A DNA stretch of 64,000 nucleotides from Enoplolaimus lenunculus (taxonomy: Eukaryota > Nematoda > Enoplea > Enoplida > Thoracostomopsidae): positions 124,001 to 188,000 of the forward strand of contig JASANG010001458.1 of NCBI GenBank assembly GCA_030248215.1. Direction: 5' to 3'. Shown here one piece after another: positions 55,759 to 64,000 of the stretch (the stretch's first letter is position 1; each line of letters starts with the position of its first letter). The translations under genes and the position numbers were made by a program. The notes under the pieces are model-generated. The model was not told the DNA's origin. It searched no databases and worked only from the letters and a program-made list of their open reading frames with translations.

Positions 55759-58700
55759 GTACATATATACACAGTTGAGAATACGGATTCTACTTTTGAC
55801 CGTCAGGATGGCACAACATTTGTCGTACGTCGACATCCGGTACCGTCCATCACCTTACGGTATCGTCCGTTAGTAATTGATGTACGATACCGCACGGTGA
55901 TGGACCACCGATCATTTCACGGATCACCAGCGTCGATTTTGGTTTGTTGTGAATATAAAAACACTAAAAATGACGCTGGTGATCCGTGAAATGATTGGTC
56001 CATCACCGTGCGGTATGGTACATCAATTACTCACGTATGATTCTGTGTGGTGATGGACCGATCATACCACGGCTCACCAGCGTCAATTTTAGTTTGTTGT
56101 GAATATAAAAAAATACCAAAAATGACCAGGCAGAAAACTGCTATGAGAAATTTTATTTGCTGCCAAAAGCACAAAATGCTATAAAATACAACAACTGCTG
56201 ATGACAACGAAATGTAATTAAAAATTTACCAAAAAATGTGCTTGCAAAAACTCTAAAATTAACCAGTTGATTTGGTGTTTAATAGCAAATGTTATCAGAA
56301 TCAGAGGTATCATTGAAATCAGGTACAAATGTTTATCAGGTGTTCGTTCTGTCTTGGTAAACATCGATTAATGGCAACTGATATTAAATGCGTATACAGT
56401 GCCGGCGGAAGGGTGTCCTACTTCACCTCCAATTGGGGTGGAACGATCCGTGGAGACCCCATCTTGGCAAGCTAAGAATTTTTTACGCGGAATACGAAGT
56501 TATAGAACTGTGAAATATTTTATTGGGGGGTTCTTTTGGACCTGTTTGGGTATGGGTCAGACTATCTAATCCGGCCCTGTGCGTATATTTCTTACTTTTG
56601 TCATATACTCGTGTTCCAACGCAAGTCCCAGTTCCAGCTTCAATTTCTAGTCAAAATATCATTTCCAATTTAGTTTCCGTTGAAGAGTCATTTAAAGGTT
56701 CAATTTAAAGCATATTTTAATGATGGGTGTTTTTGTTTATACTTCCCCCGCGCTGGCGTTTGCCCAAAAATGCTTGGATTTTGAACAATTTTGCATATTT
56801 GAGCTTTTCATGTCCTCATCTGATCATTTTTTTAGCAAACACCGCTTGGAGCTGCCGTTTGCAACACCGATTTGTACTGGTGTTGCGGTTATCGTAATTA
56901 CGATTTTCAAACAGTATATTCGTTACCTTCACCGTATCGCAATTTTCTTTGATTTACCTTACCTCACCTTCATACTCGTGTCGTAACACACACAAAGTAT
57001 ACATTATTGTCACACTTGTTAATGTTTATTCCACCTTCGACCATATTCCGAAATCCCAAATTCCCACATTCCACCATATCTCGAGGTTAACGAAGAAAAT
57101 TGTAATCAGATGGGGTTAACGAGTGCACAAATGTGAAATTGTACACACGGTAACTCCAACACCTGTACAAACATGTGGCAACCAATCAAAACATTTTATT
57201 TCAAATTTAAGCCAAAAAGTGTTTCATTAAACCTAAAAAATTTGCTGGAATTTAAGCTGTCTTCAGGTAAAGATTTCTACAAAATTCCCTGAGTACAAAA
57301 TAAGTTTGAACAATTTTCTAAGGTTACACCTTCGTATAAAAATACATTTTTGGCCGCATGAACAGGCACCGTAGCTAGCTCATCTTGTGGGGGCAAAAAA
57401 TTTTTCAGGAGGGGCATACAAAGATTTCAATGAGTTACAAGCAAGGTTGAAAACTTTCTAGGCGGGTCAAAAATTTTCCGGCGGGAGCTGAGCCCCCTGG
57501 CTTTCTTTCGGCTACGGGCCCGCGTATAAAACGTTCGTTGAAACAAGCAGTTGACATTCAAATACCCAACTGATCTTGATGTAAAATGACTCGAAATACA
57601 CGCGATGACATCGGATATGCAATGGTGAGTACTATTTTCGTTAAACCGAAACCTAATCGTAAAGCGTAACCCTGAGCCAAAGCTAAAGTAACAGCGTACT
57701 TAGGAATAAACATATTTCTAAACCTAAAACTATGCGTAAAGCCTAACCCTATGCTAAAGTTAAAGTCACAGCGTAAGAATTCGTAAAGCCTAAACCTATG
57801 CATAAGTCCTACTTTTCCGTAAAAGACATGGGGCGTTGGTTGACTCGAAGCATATTTCGATTTCAAATTGAACACCAGTTTTTGAATATGGAAAATTGAT
57901 TTCCGAACCTAATTTAAAACTGTATTCATTCGACTATTTTCGAAGTAAAGCAAAGCCTCATAGTTTGATTACAGCCAAAATGTGTAGTTGAACTGTCTAT
58001 GGCAGATTCAAGGAAATACACCAACTCCTGCGTCCCATAACAAAGATTAAATGCAAAATTTTAGGTTAAGATTTAATACTAAATTTGGGTTGTGCTTCTC
58101 GTTCGGTTTACTCTCGAGTTATTTTCACTGTTTATGACGCCAACGGCCTTAATCATGACAAATTTCTGAATCCATCAATCCCACTGTGTACTGCGTATGC
58201 AAACACAAATGACGTTTTAATTTTGCATTTGTTCGACAAGGGCGGCGATATATTTGTCGTCATGATGACGTACGACGCTTGACGGCGCAACGTCATCAAA
58301 AGTATGACGTCATTCTTATTCTGGTCATTGCTATTAACCACTATTAGCCGAAATTAATAACACTCCTTATACAAAAGAATATGCAACTGGAAGATGTGGA
58401 TTTTGGAATAGTATGGATACTGTTAAAAGCATTATTTGTAGAACACTTTAGTGCATACTTACACTGCACAAAATGGTGAGTCAAATTGACTCTCTCTCCA
58501 AGAGAGGCTTTTCCGGACTACACAAACGGAGTCAAATTCAACTCAGCCAGATTCAAATTCGACTCACTTAGTCGCACGGTTGACTCTGGCGGAGTCGAAT
58601 TTGACTCAGTTTGTGCAGTCCCGAAAAGGTTATTTCGAAGAGAGTCAATTTGATTCACCATTTTTTCAGCGTATTTTACTCAACTATTTGTATCGGAATG

Positions 58701-61700
58701 TTTTCAGCACGGCTGGACCGTGTGAGTACACACCCCACACTGCAAAAAATGGTGAGTCAAATTGACTCCCTCTGAAATCGGCTCTACGGCACTACACAAT
58801 TTGAGTCAAATTCAACTCAGCCAGATTCAAATTCGACTCACTTAGTCGCACGGTTGACTCTGGCGGAGTCGAATTTGACTCAATTTGTGTAGTCCCGTAG
58901 AGCCTATTTAGGAGAGAGTCAATTTGACTCACCATTTTTTGCCGTGCATATGCCCCCCTGGATCCACCGATACTGGAAAATACATTGTTTTTTTCAAGTT
59001 ATATTTTAGCAAGAAATGGGAATCAAAAGGTTGTGTGTCGGATTTGATAAAGAAACAGTTGCCGCCGGTGATAAAGTAACTGGTCAATTGACGCTGGTAG
59101 GCAGCGAGCGGGCGTTCAAAAGAATTACTCAAATTAAGGTACGTCAAACGGTTTCGAAACCTAATCCGGTGAATGAAATTATTGAATCTACGCTGTAAAA
59201 AATGGGGAATCAAATTGACTCTCTCTCGGAAATAGGCTTTTCCTGAGACTACACAAACTGAGTCAAAATTCGACTCCGCCAGAGTCAAATTCGATACATT
59301 GAATCGCGCAGTGAGTCGAATTTGACTCTGGCGGAGTCAAATTTGACTCACTTTGTGTAGTCAGGACAAGCCTATTTCCGAGAGAGTCAATTTGACTCCC
59401 CATCTTTTACAGTGTACAATTCGTCGCTCAGATTGCTTGTTGTCCGACAATTGCCTAAACCAAATTTTACTATATATAATTAGTATTCGATCCCTAAAGC
59501 CGAAAGCTTCGTACTGCACAGTATATTATGGACTACATGAGATTTTGGAGCAAAAAAGTTGTTAGTCGACGAATTGTTAGCTGAGTAATTACGATGCCGA
59601 ATTATTTGCCCAATCGTCACGCACTGCCAGGTTCATCGCATGAACCAGAATTAAGGTTGATTTTCAGACAGTCAAATGTAACCCCGCCACACTTTTATTT
59701 GACATTTTTATACCAACAGTAAATTGACAGAAATTGGACAAATTTGAAACTTTACCCACCAGACCAATGATAAAAATAAACAGAGCTCTAAAACAATTTC
59801 TGACGATTGACATATTGTAAAAGATAGCGAGCGAGAAGCCAAACACAATTTTAGTACTAAATCGCAATGTATTGTGGTTTTGCTCTCGGCTGCGAGGGAC
59901 GTCATATTCCCTGTGTTGACTCCGTGGATCCGGCAGGATAGACACGATACAAAGGATGGTCAGTTCTACCTTTAAAGAGACATACGAAGAGTTGTGGTTA
60001 CTGTCTTATTTCAATGTCTCTGTAATTAATTTTAGCTCAACTGCAACGGGTCAACGCAAGTTGCATTTACATGTAATACAGGGAAAACTTGCTCAAAAAA
60101 TCGTGTTGTGCTCAAACTGGAACAAATTGCTTACGACAATCGTAAGTTACACATTCCTGTCTATATATTAAAACTGTAATGCCCCGCATACGTATTTTGG
60201 GCAGCTTTCCAGCATTTATGTTTACAATATTTTCTTGGAACAGAAACGTGATTGTTCTGTGAAAACAAAACGTTGCATGCAGATTGTTCTTTATTAGCTA
60301 ACTTTGCGCATTGCGCAAAACCGGGTGACTAGTATAAATTACAGCTGGAACGCCGAATATACGTAATTTGAACACGACACGATCAGTGCGGATCTAGGAT
60401 CTCAAAATGGGGGGGGGCAAAATTTCACAGGTAATAAACTTACTTTTGACCCACAAACAAACCACGAACTATTGTCACAAAATTGCTATATAATTTTTGT
60501 CGAAATGCTGTTGGGGGGGCCCACGGCCGTGGTGGCCCCCCATGGATGCGATTTTGGATACGTTTACTCTTATAATGAAACAAATTTACGCCAATAATTC
60601 TTAGCTGAAAAATGAATTAATGTTTCAAATATACGGTACTTGTTTACTTTTCAGCAGAAAAGTCCCTTCTCACGGATACTTTTATGTTTAAAAATGACAA
60701 AGGACATAATTCACAAACGATTTTAATGCAATATTTCAGCTATGAACGTCTCATTATTTTTGGGTGTTAAAATTTTACTGTTTTTTTCAGCTGTTTTTGG
60801 CAATAAAAAACCCATTTTGAGGTTCAACTGAGTGTGGTTTGCGTCGAAATAATTTCGACTATTTTTGGTAAAACTTGACTAAAATTTTTGGCCAATGTTA
60901 CTTTGAGGGACGTAACAGTAGATTAAGCGTATACCTAAGCCTAAGCCTAAGCGTTGCAAAAATGTGTTCCTAAGCCTAAGCCAAAGCCTAAGCCTAAGCA
61001 AAAAATGTAATCTATAATCTAAACAACTCTTTTATGGACCCACTAGAAACCTGAACGTACCTCAAAGCAAGATGGGCCAAATGGTTTCAGAATCAGCAAA
61101 AGATGACCGCGATCCAAAACGAAAATTTTCATCACAAGTTTCTTCCGACAGTGAAAGCAGAACAATACCGTTTTCATTTGATTTGCCAGAAAGTTTACCA
61201 GGTATTCAACAGTTTCTGACGTTTTTATACTGGCAGAACCATAACCAAGTCAACTGGCTAAAAGGAAGCTAAAAGTAATTAAAAACACTGTGCAAATATT
61301 TCAGATGATTTGCAAGCAAGGTTGAAACTGTTCGTAATTTGTTGTGTAGAAAAATGCTTACGGCTGAACCAGAAACTTTTTTAATTAAAAATGCTACACT
61401 GTATCATACCCAGTCTTTAGTCTTATAGCTGCAAGCTCCTGGCTTAGGCTTCGGTATAGGTTTTGGTAAACGTTTGCGTAAGCCTAAACCTAAACTTTTG
61501 CCAAAGCCTCAACCTAAGCCTGAACCAAACTGTAAACTTAAATCTTTTTTATATGTGAGTGTAAAGTAGGCAAGCGGCGTGGGATCCTTTTTGTGGACCA
61601 AGATTAGTGGCCGTCTTTAATCGAAGTAGCCTAAGTTTATTTGGCTTTTAACTTTTCAATTAAACAAACTGGAGCTATGCGGACCGGCCCATGTACAGAA

Positions 61701-63537
61701 TAGGGCCCGATCGTTTTCCGGAGGGGCTAATAGAGTCAGTTTAAGCTTTAGACTATTTTTTTGCGTAGGCTTAGGCTTAGGCTTAGGCTTAGGCATAGGC
61801 ATAGGCTTGGGCTTAGGCTTAGGTTTAGGAATATGCTTATACTACTGTTCCGGCCCTGTTCTATACATGGGCCTGCGGACCTATGCATGACGTTTCTTTT
61901 TGATTTGTTTCAGGTTCGTTCAATGGACATTTTGGACGCACTGAATACGCCGTTTCTGCAACCGTCAAAGAAATTGGCAGACTCGTCAGTCAAAAGTCCA
62001 AGGTTCAATTTTTCGTTCTCGAAAACATTCTTGGACCGTCGTTTAGCTTGAAACCAATGGACGTGGATGTTCAAAAGCGGATTAAAAAAGGTCGGCATTC
62101 GCTTCTTTGATGTGGATGATGCAGTTTCTGATCCATCTAAAGTCACTAAGGCCATGGCCACCGAACACGGATTACAGCCAAAGCCAAATTGCGTTTTGGT
62201 TCTCGTTCGCTTCCCTCATTAGCATTTTTCACTATCATATATCGTTCGGCGGGGATGCAGACATTTCTGGACCCGGCCACTTGTTTTTGGGCCAATTTTG
62301 CCTTAAGGGGCGTTACAGTTAATCAAGCGTATTTCTAAGCCTAAGCTTAAGCAAAAAATGTAATCTAGAATCTAAACCTACTCTTTTATGGATCCACTAG
62401 ACATCTGGACGTCCCTTGAAGCATCATGGACCGGTTTTTGTGAATAGTTCTTGCTGAAATGATGTTAGAATGATCGTTCCAAATAGAAACTGTCGGAAAG
62501 CTTTCAGCATAGACACGAACGTGTCTTGCATCCGATTAAATATTAAACGTTTAACAAGCAGAATTTAACCCTTTCTCGCATGAATATTTTCTTTTTTATC
62601 TGGAATCCATTTTCAAGCTAGGATTTGTAGTAGATACTCCTGTGTCAGAGATGATGATTGTATTGTCCTATCCACTGAATAGCTTAAAGTGCTCGAGTCT
62701 AAGGATGTTCTCATGTCTTGTAGAGATTTTGTACTGCGTATTCGAGTGATATGCTTATACAATGATTTATGAGGGTAACAGGTTAACCCCTTCTCACATT
62801 GAGTTGCCTGTATGCAACTCAGCGCAGTTTATATACGTTCAATAGTATATATCACAACGTGTTTAACAATTGCACCACGTATACTTAGTACTAAATCAAC
62901 ACAAGACGTGAGAGCCCCCTCGGACTCGAGCGTCAAGCTCCTATAGCTGAGTGGTGATGGTATACGCCTGCCACTCCAGTCACTGGAGTTCGAATCCTAG
63001 CATAAAAGTAGGTCTCAGGGGAAATAGAAAATATTCATGTGAGAAAGGGTTAATATTATGCTGTTATCTACTGTGATTATGCGTGGCAATTTTCCATCCG
63101 TTTTGTATTTGGTACCTATTCTTATCGTCAATTTGTAAAATGATTTAACTCATTGCAGAGTCAAATTAAAGATATTAACTGAGAATTTTTCCATTAAGCA
63201 GAATATGTTCTCAATATCACTCTATTTGCTGAATGTCCTGAAGACGTTAAATTTTGCAAGGCATAAACCGGATATCCGTTTTCGCCTCCGCTAAAAATCG
63301 GCATCCTTTGTAGTTATTTTGATCGCTATCCGTTTTCGTTATTTTTACTATCATCGGTTTACATCCTAAAATATTTTCAAATGTTTGTATATGTTTTTAT
63401 GAACAATTATTGTTGCAGGATGTGTTCATTTGAGTGGCAAATTTGAAAAGGCATTGTACACATCTGGTGAATTTATATATTTCGATGGAACATTGAAAAA
63501 TTCTACATCAATCGATATTCGAACTAAATGTGAACTG
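55705..63537 (+). CDS. Arrestin-domain (ARRDC/arrd-type) protein, partial at 3' end
   Basis: Six exons (55705-55758 tentative, 59010-59138, 60036-60141, 61091-61201, 61914-62090, 63419-63537) join in frame into about 232 residues and run on past the window. Arrestin-domain proteins link membrane receptors and transporters to ubiquitin ligases and endocytosis. Seen: GIKRLCVGFDKETVAAGDKV (first strand and GD/GE-x-V turn of the arrestin N domain), QLTLVGSERAFKRITQIKLN, IPFSFDLPESLPG followed by SFNGHFGRTEYAVSATVKEI (the F-x-F-x-LP-x-x-LP-x-S-F ... Y-x-V-x-A signature), VLENILGPSFSLKPMDVDVQ, then the C domain start (VHLSGKFEKALYTSGEFIYF, a G-x-x-x-x-x-Y-x-x-GE pattern). C-terminal PPxY motifs that mark ARRDC members would lie beyond 64000. 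Classical visual arrestin is less likely because the N-terminal half is compact. Confidence 0.82.
55870..56035 (+). repeat. Large near-perfect hairpin (arms ~68 bp)
   Basis: 55870-55938 and 55968-56035 are inverted copies (CCGCACGGTGATGGACC, TTTCACGGATCACCAGCGTC) around a ~30-bp loop. A diverged direct copy of the left arm plus loop follows at 56046-56120. It lies in the long first intron of the arrestin-domain gene, if exon 55705-55758 is correct. Confidence 0.8.
56121..58455. other. Intron or upstream region, no further exon seen
   Basis: Contains CAGTGCCGGCGG-type end (56399), GGGGCATACAAA-type repeat (57410-57530), diverged CTAAACCTA hexamers (57640-57815) and a hairpin-family copy (58060-58125). 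An 88-codon frame at 56720-56986 has no recognisable domain. Confidence 0.45.
58462..58672 (+). mobile_element. TGACTC palindromic element (family E)
   Basis: CACTGCACAAAATGGTGAGTC at the left, complement near 58655-58672 at the right, TA on both sides. The whole element folds on itself. Confidence 0.8.
58738..58946 (+). mobile_element. TGACTC palindromic element (family E)
   Basis: CACTGCAAAAAATGGTGAGT ... ACTCACCATTTTTTGCCGTG. Ends 64 bp before arrestin-domain exon 59010-59138. Confidence 0.85.
59010..59138 (+). CDS. Arrestin-domain exon (N-domain start)
   Basis: Acceptor TATTTTAG ending at 59009, donor AAG|GTACGT after 59138. It encodes QEMGIKRLCVGFDKETVAAG then DKVTGQLTLVG ... KRITQIK. 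It is flanked by two large palindromic elements (58738-58946 and 59191-59414). Confidence 0.8.
59191..59414 (+). mobile_element. TGACTC palindromic element (family E)
   Basis: CGCTGTAAAAAATGGGGAATC ... CCCCATCTTTTACAGTG, TA on both sides. Starts 52 bp after arrestin-domain exon 59010-59138. Confidence 0.85.
60036..60141 (+). CDS. Arrestin-domain exon (N-domain middle)
   Basis: Acceptor AATTTTAG ending at 60035, donor ATC|GTAAGT after 60141. The phase-0 frame reads LNCNGSTQVAFTCNTGKTCS then KNRVVLKLEQIAYDN. The frame is set by both neighbours; the longer + strand frame from 59956 is a shadow. Confidence 0.65.
60165..60325 (+). repeat. Third copy of the 40164/40274 repeat
   Basis: TATATTAAAACTGTAATGCC and GCGCATTGCGCAAAACCGG are shared with 40274-40430. 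The family is not classified. A GGGGGGCCCACGGCCGTGG palindrome-bearing segment follows at 60400-60550. Confidence 0.55.
60890..61078 (+). mobile_element. GGCC-family C element next to an exon
   Basis: GGCCAATGTTACTTTGAGGG ... CCTCAAAGCAAGATGGGCC, with two blocks of CCTAAGCCTAAG. Right end is 12 bp upstream of exon 61091. Confidence 0.8.
61091..61201 (+). CDS. Arrestin-domain exon (FSFDLPESLPG signature)
   Basis: Acceptor GGTTTCAG ending at 61090, donor CAG|GTATTC after 61201. It encodes QSAKDDRDPKRKFSSQ ... RTIPFSFDLPESLPG. A family C element ends 12 bp upstream of this exon, so the acceptor lies just outside the insertion. Confidence 0.8.
61686..61873 (+). mobile_element. GGCC-family B element with long TTAGGC run
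   Basis: GGCCCATGTACAGAATAGGG ... CCCTGTTCTATACATGGGCC, flanked by the perfect duplication TGCGGACC (61678-61685, 61874-61881). The interior has the longest uninterrupted TTAGGC run among the elements (about 61767-61830). It ends 40 bp upstream of exon 61914. Confidence 0.9.
61914..62090 (+). CDS. Arrestin-domain exon (end of N domain)
   Basis: Acceptor TTGTTTCAG ending at 61913. It encodes SFNGHFGRTEYAVSATVKEI, then FFVLENILGPSFSLKPMDVD and QKRIKK. The donor AAG|GTCGGC after 62090 is non-canonical beyond GT, but it gives the phase needed for the next exon. Confidence 0.8.
62290..62432 (+). mobile_element. GGCC-family C element
   Basis: GGCCAATTTTGCCTTAAGGG ... TTGAAGCATCATGGACC, with flanks TGTTTTTG and GGTTTTTG (one change). 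Confidence 0.78.
62565..62786 (-). mobile_element. Old copy of the tRNA-carrying piggyBac-type element
   Basis: TTAACCCTTTCTCGCATGAA at the left, strongly diverged interior, ending in the TTAA that also starts the next copy. Confidence 0.6.
62783..63053 (+). mobile_element. piggyBac-type miniature element carrying a tRNA-like sequence, best copy
   Basis: TTAACCCCTTCTCACATTGA ... TTCATGTGAGAAAGGGTTAA, TTAA at both ends, 271 bp. Lies in the last visible arrestin-domain intron. Confidence 0.8.
62938..63005 (+). pseudogene. tRNA-like sequence inside the piggyBac-type element
   Basis: AGCTCCTATAGCTGAGTGGT (A-box), then ATACGCCTGCCACTCCAG, then CTGGAGTTCGAATCCTAGC (B-box). The CGCCTGCCAC anticodon arm resembles tRNA-Gly(GCC). 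The acceptor stem does not close, so it is probably not a working tRNA. Confidence 0.55.
63419..63537 (+). CDS. Arrestin-domain exon (C-domain start)
   Basis: Acceptor TGTTGCAG ending at 63418. It encodes CVHLSGKFEKALYTSGEFIY and FDGTLKNSTSIDIRTKCEL, the first strands of the arrestin C domain. Donor CTG|GTCAGT after 63537; if unspliced, a stop follows four codons later. Confidence 0.75.
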
Positions 63538-63597
63538 GTCAGTTTTTAGTTTTTTGCTTTTCTACGTTATCTGCCCCCTTAACTGGTGTTTGCCATG

Positions 63598-63690
63598 ATA
63601 AGCCCTATTCACACGTGCAACTTTTTGCTGCAAGAATTTGCAGTTGCAAATTGCACGCTGAACTTGGAACCCATCTTGTATAAGAAACTT
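63598..63690 (+). repeat. GCAAGTTTTTG-family fragment
   Basis: TTCACACGTGCAACTTTTTG ... GCAGTTGCAAATTGCACG, related to 24305-24410 and 49684-50160. Confidence 0.5.
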
Positions 63691-64000
63691 TGCGACCTCT
63701 AGGATCTTAGTAATGTCTCAGTAAAAATTTTAGCAGGCTTAGGGAATATTTCGCCCTACCCACCTTTCATTCCCCTTGCATATGTCTCATGTTATATTCA
63801 TGCAAAGTTATAAAAGAAAGTATCCCCAGCGCCGGAACAGACAGGGGTGGTGGTCCTACCCAAACTTCAGTGTGGGGCCCCCAACGTAGAGGTGGATCCA
63901 GAATTTTTTGATGTTTAATCAGAGGTTGTCCGAACTCACGCTCGTGTTTGACAGCTGTAAAGGCACTGTTTTAATAAACAGTTTCACACAAAAGTTGCCA
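63690..64000 (+). other. Arrestin-domain intron, no exon seen
   Basis: Contains AGCGCCGGAACAG-type element end near 63829 and GTGGATCCAGAATTTTTTG near 63892. The next exon of the gene is expected beyond the window. Confidence 0.4.

Noticed and set aside
56720-56986. 88-codon ATG frame with a hydrophobic segment
   Set aside because: No similarity recognised, no codon or splice support; kept only as a mention in the intron entry.
61072-61272. ATG-initiated reading of the FSFDLPESLPG exon (MGQMVSESAKDD...)
   Set aside because: The ATG lies in the transposon end; splice phase with both neighbours supports an internal exon from 61091.

Overview
The window looks like nuclear DNA of a nematode. 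The genes are intron-rich and eukaryotic, with GT..AG introns of about 0.2-3 kb. At least a dozen loci carry runs of TTAGGC/GCCTAA, the telomere hexamer known from Caenorhabditis and Ascaris. The large A+T-rich spacers are packed with short non-autonomous DNA transposons. A dorylaimid or mermithid-like nematode is my guess only. No retrovirus-like, Polinton-like or toxin gene was recognised.

Four protein genes can be assembled from splice-compatible exons. (1) An INO80D-like chromatin-remodelling subunit lies on the + strand (eight exons, 123-11122, 5' end outside the window). Its markers are the second C3Hc3H zinc-binding domain, a DLFP(x)LG motif, and an acidic LPDD...NGDLHP block. (2) An LSM12-like RNA-binding protein lies on the + strand (five exons, 21322-26325). 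Its Lsm plus anticodon-binding core is followed by a very long Ser/Asn/Gly/His-rich tail. (3) A secreted-type protein with three PAN/Apple modules and a degenerate thrombospondin type-1 module lies on the - strand (eight exons found, 39544 down to 31033, 5' end not found). (4) An arrestin-domain (ARRDC/arrd-type) gene lies on the + strand. Five exons run from 59010 to 63537, a possible myristoylated first exon lies at 55705-55758, and the gene continues past the window end.

Layout: 1-12.5 kb holds INO80D and its likely 3' UTR. 12.5-21.3 kb is spacer with AT microsatellites, hairpin elements, a 22-bp degenerate tandem array, a piggyBac-type element carrying a tRNA-like sequence, and a tandem array with tRNA-like sequences. 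21.3-26.5 kb is LSM12, whose introns hold hAT-type miniature elements. 26.5-31 kb is repeat-rich spacer. 31-39.5 kb is the PAN gene. 39.5-55.7 kb is a repeat-filled desert with no convincing gene. 55.7-64 kb is the arrestin-domain gene.

The genes do not form an obvious pathway. The clearest theme is the repeat landscape. Two miniature inverted-repeat families with GGCC termini and 8-bp target duplications carry nematode telomere-type hexamers. They occur only in the right 37 kb, one has expanded into a 109-bp satellite, and several copies sit within a few bases of splice sites.
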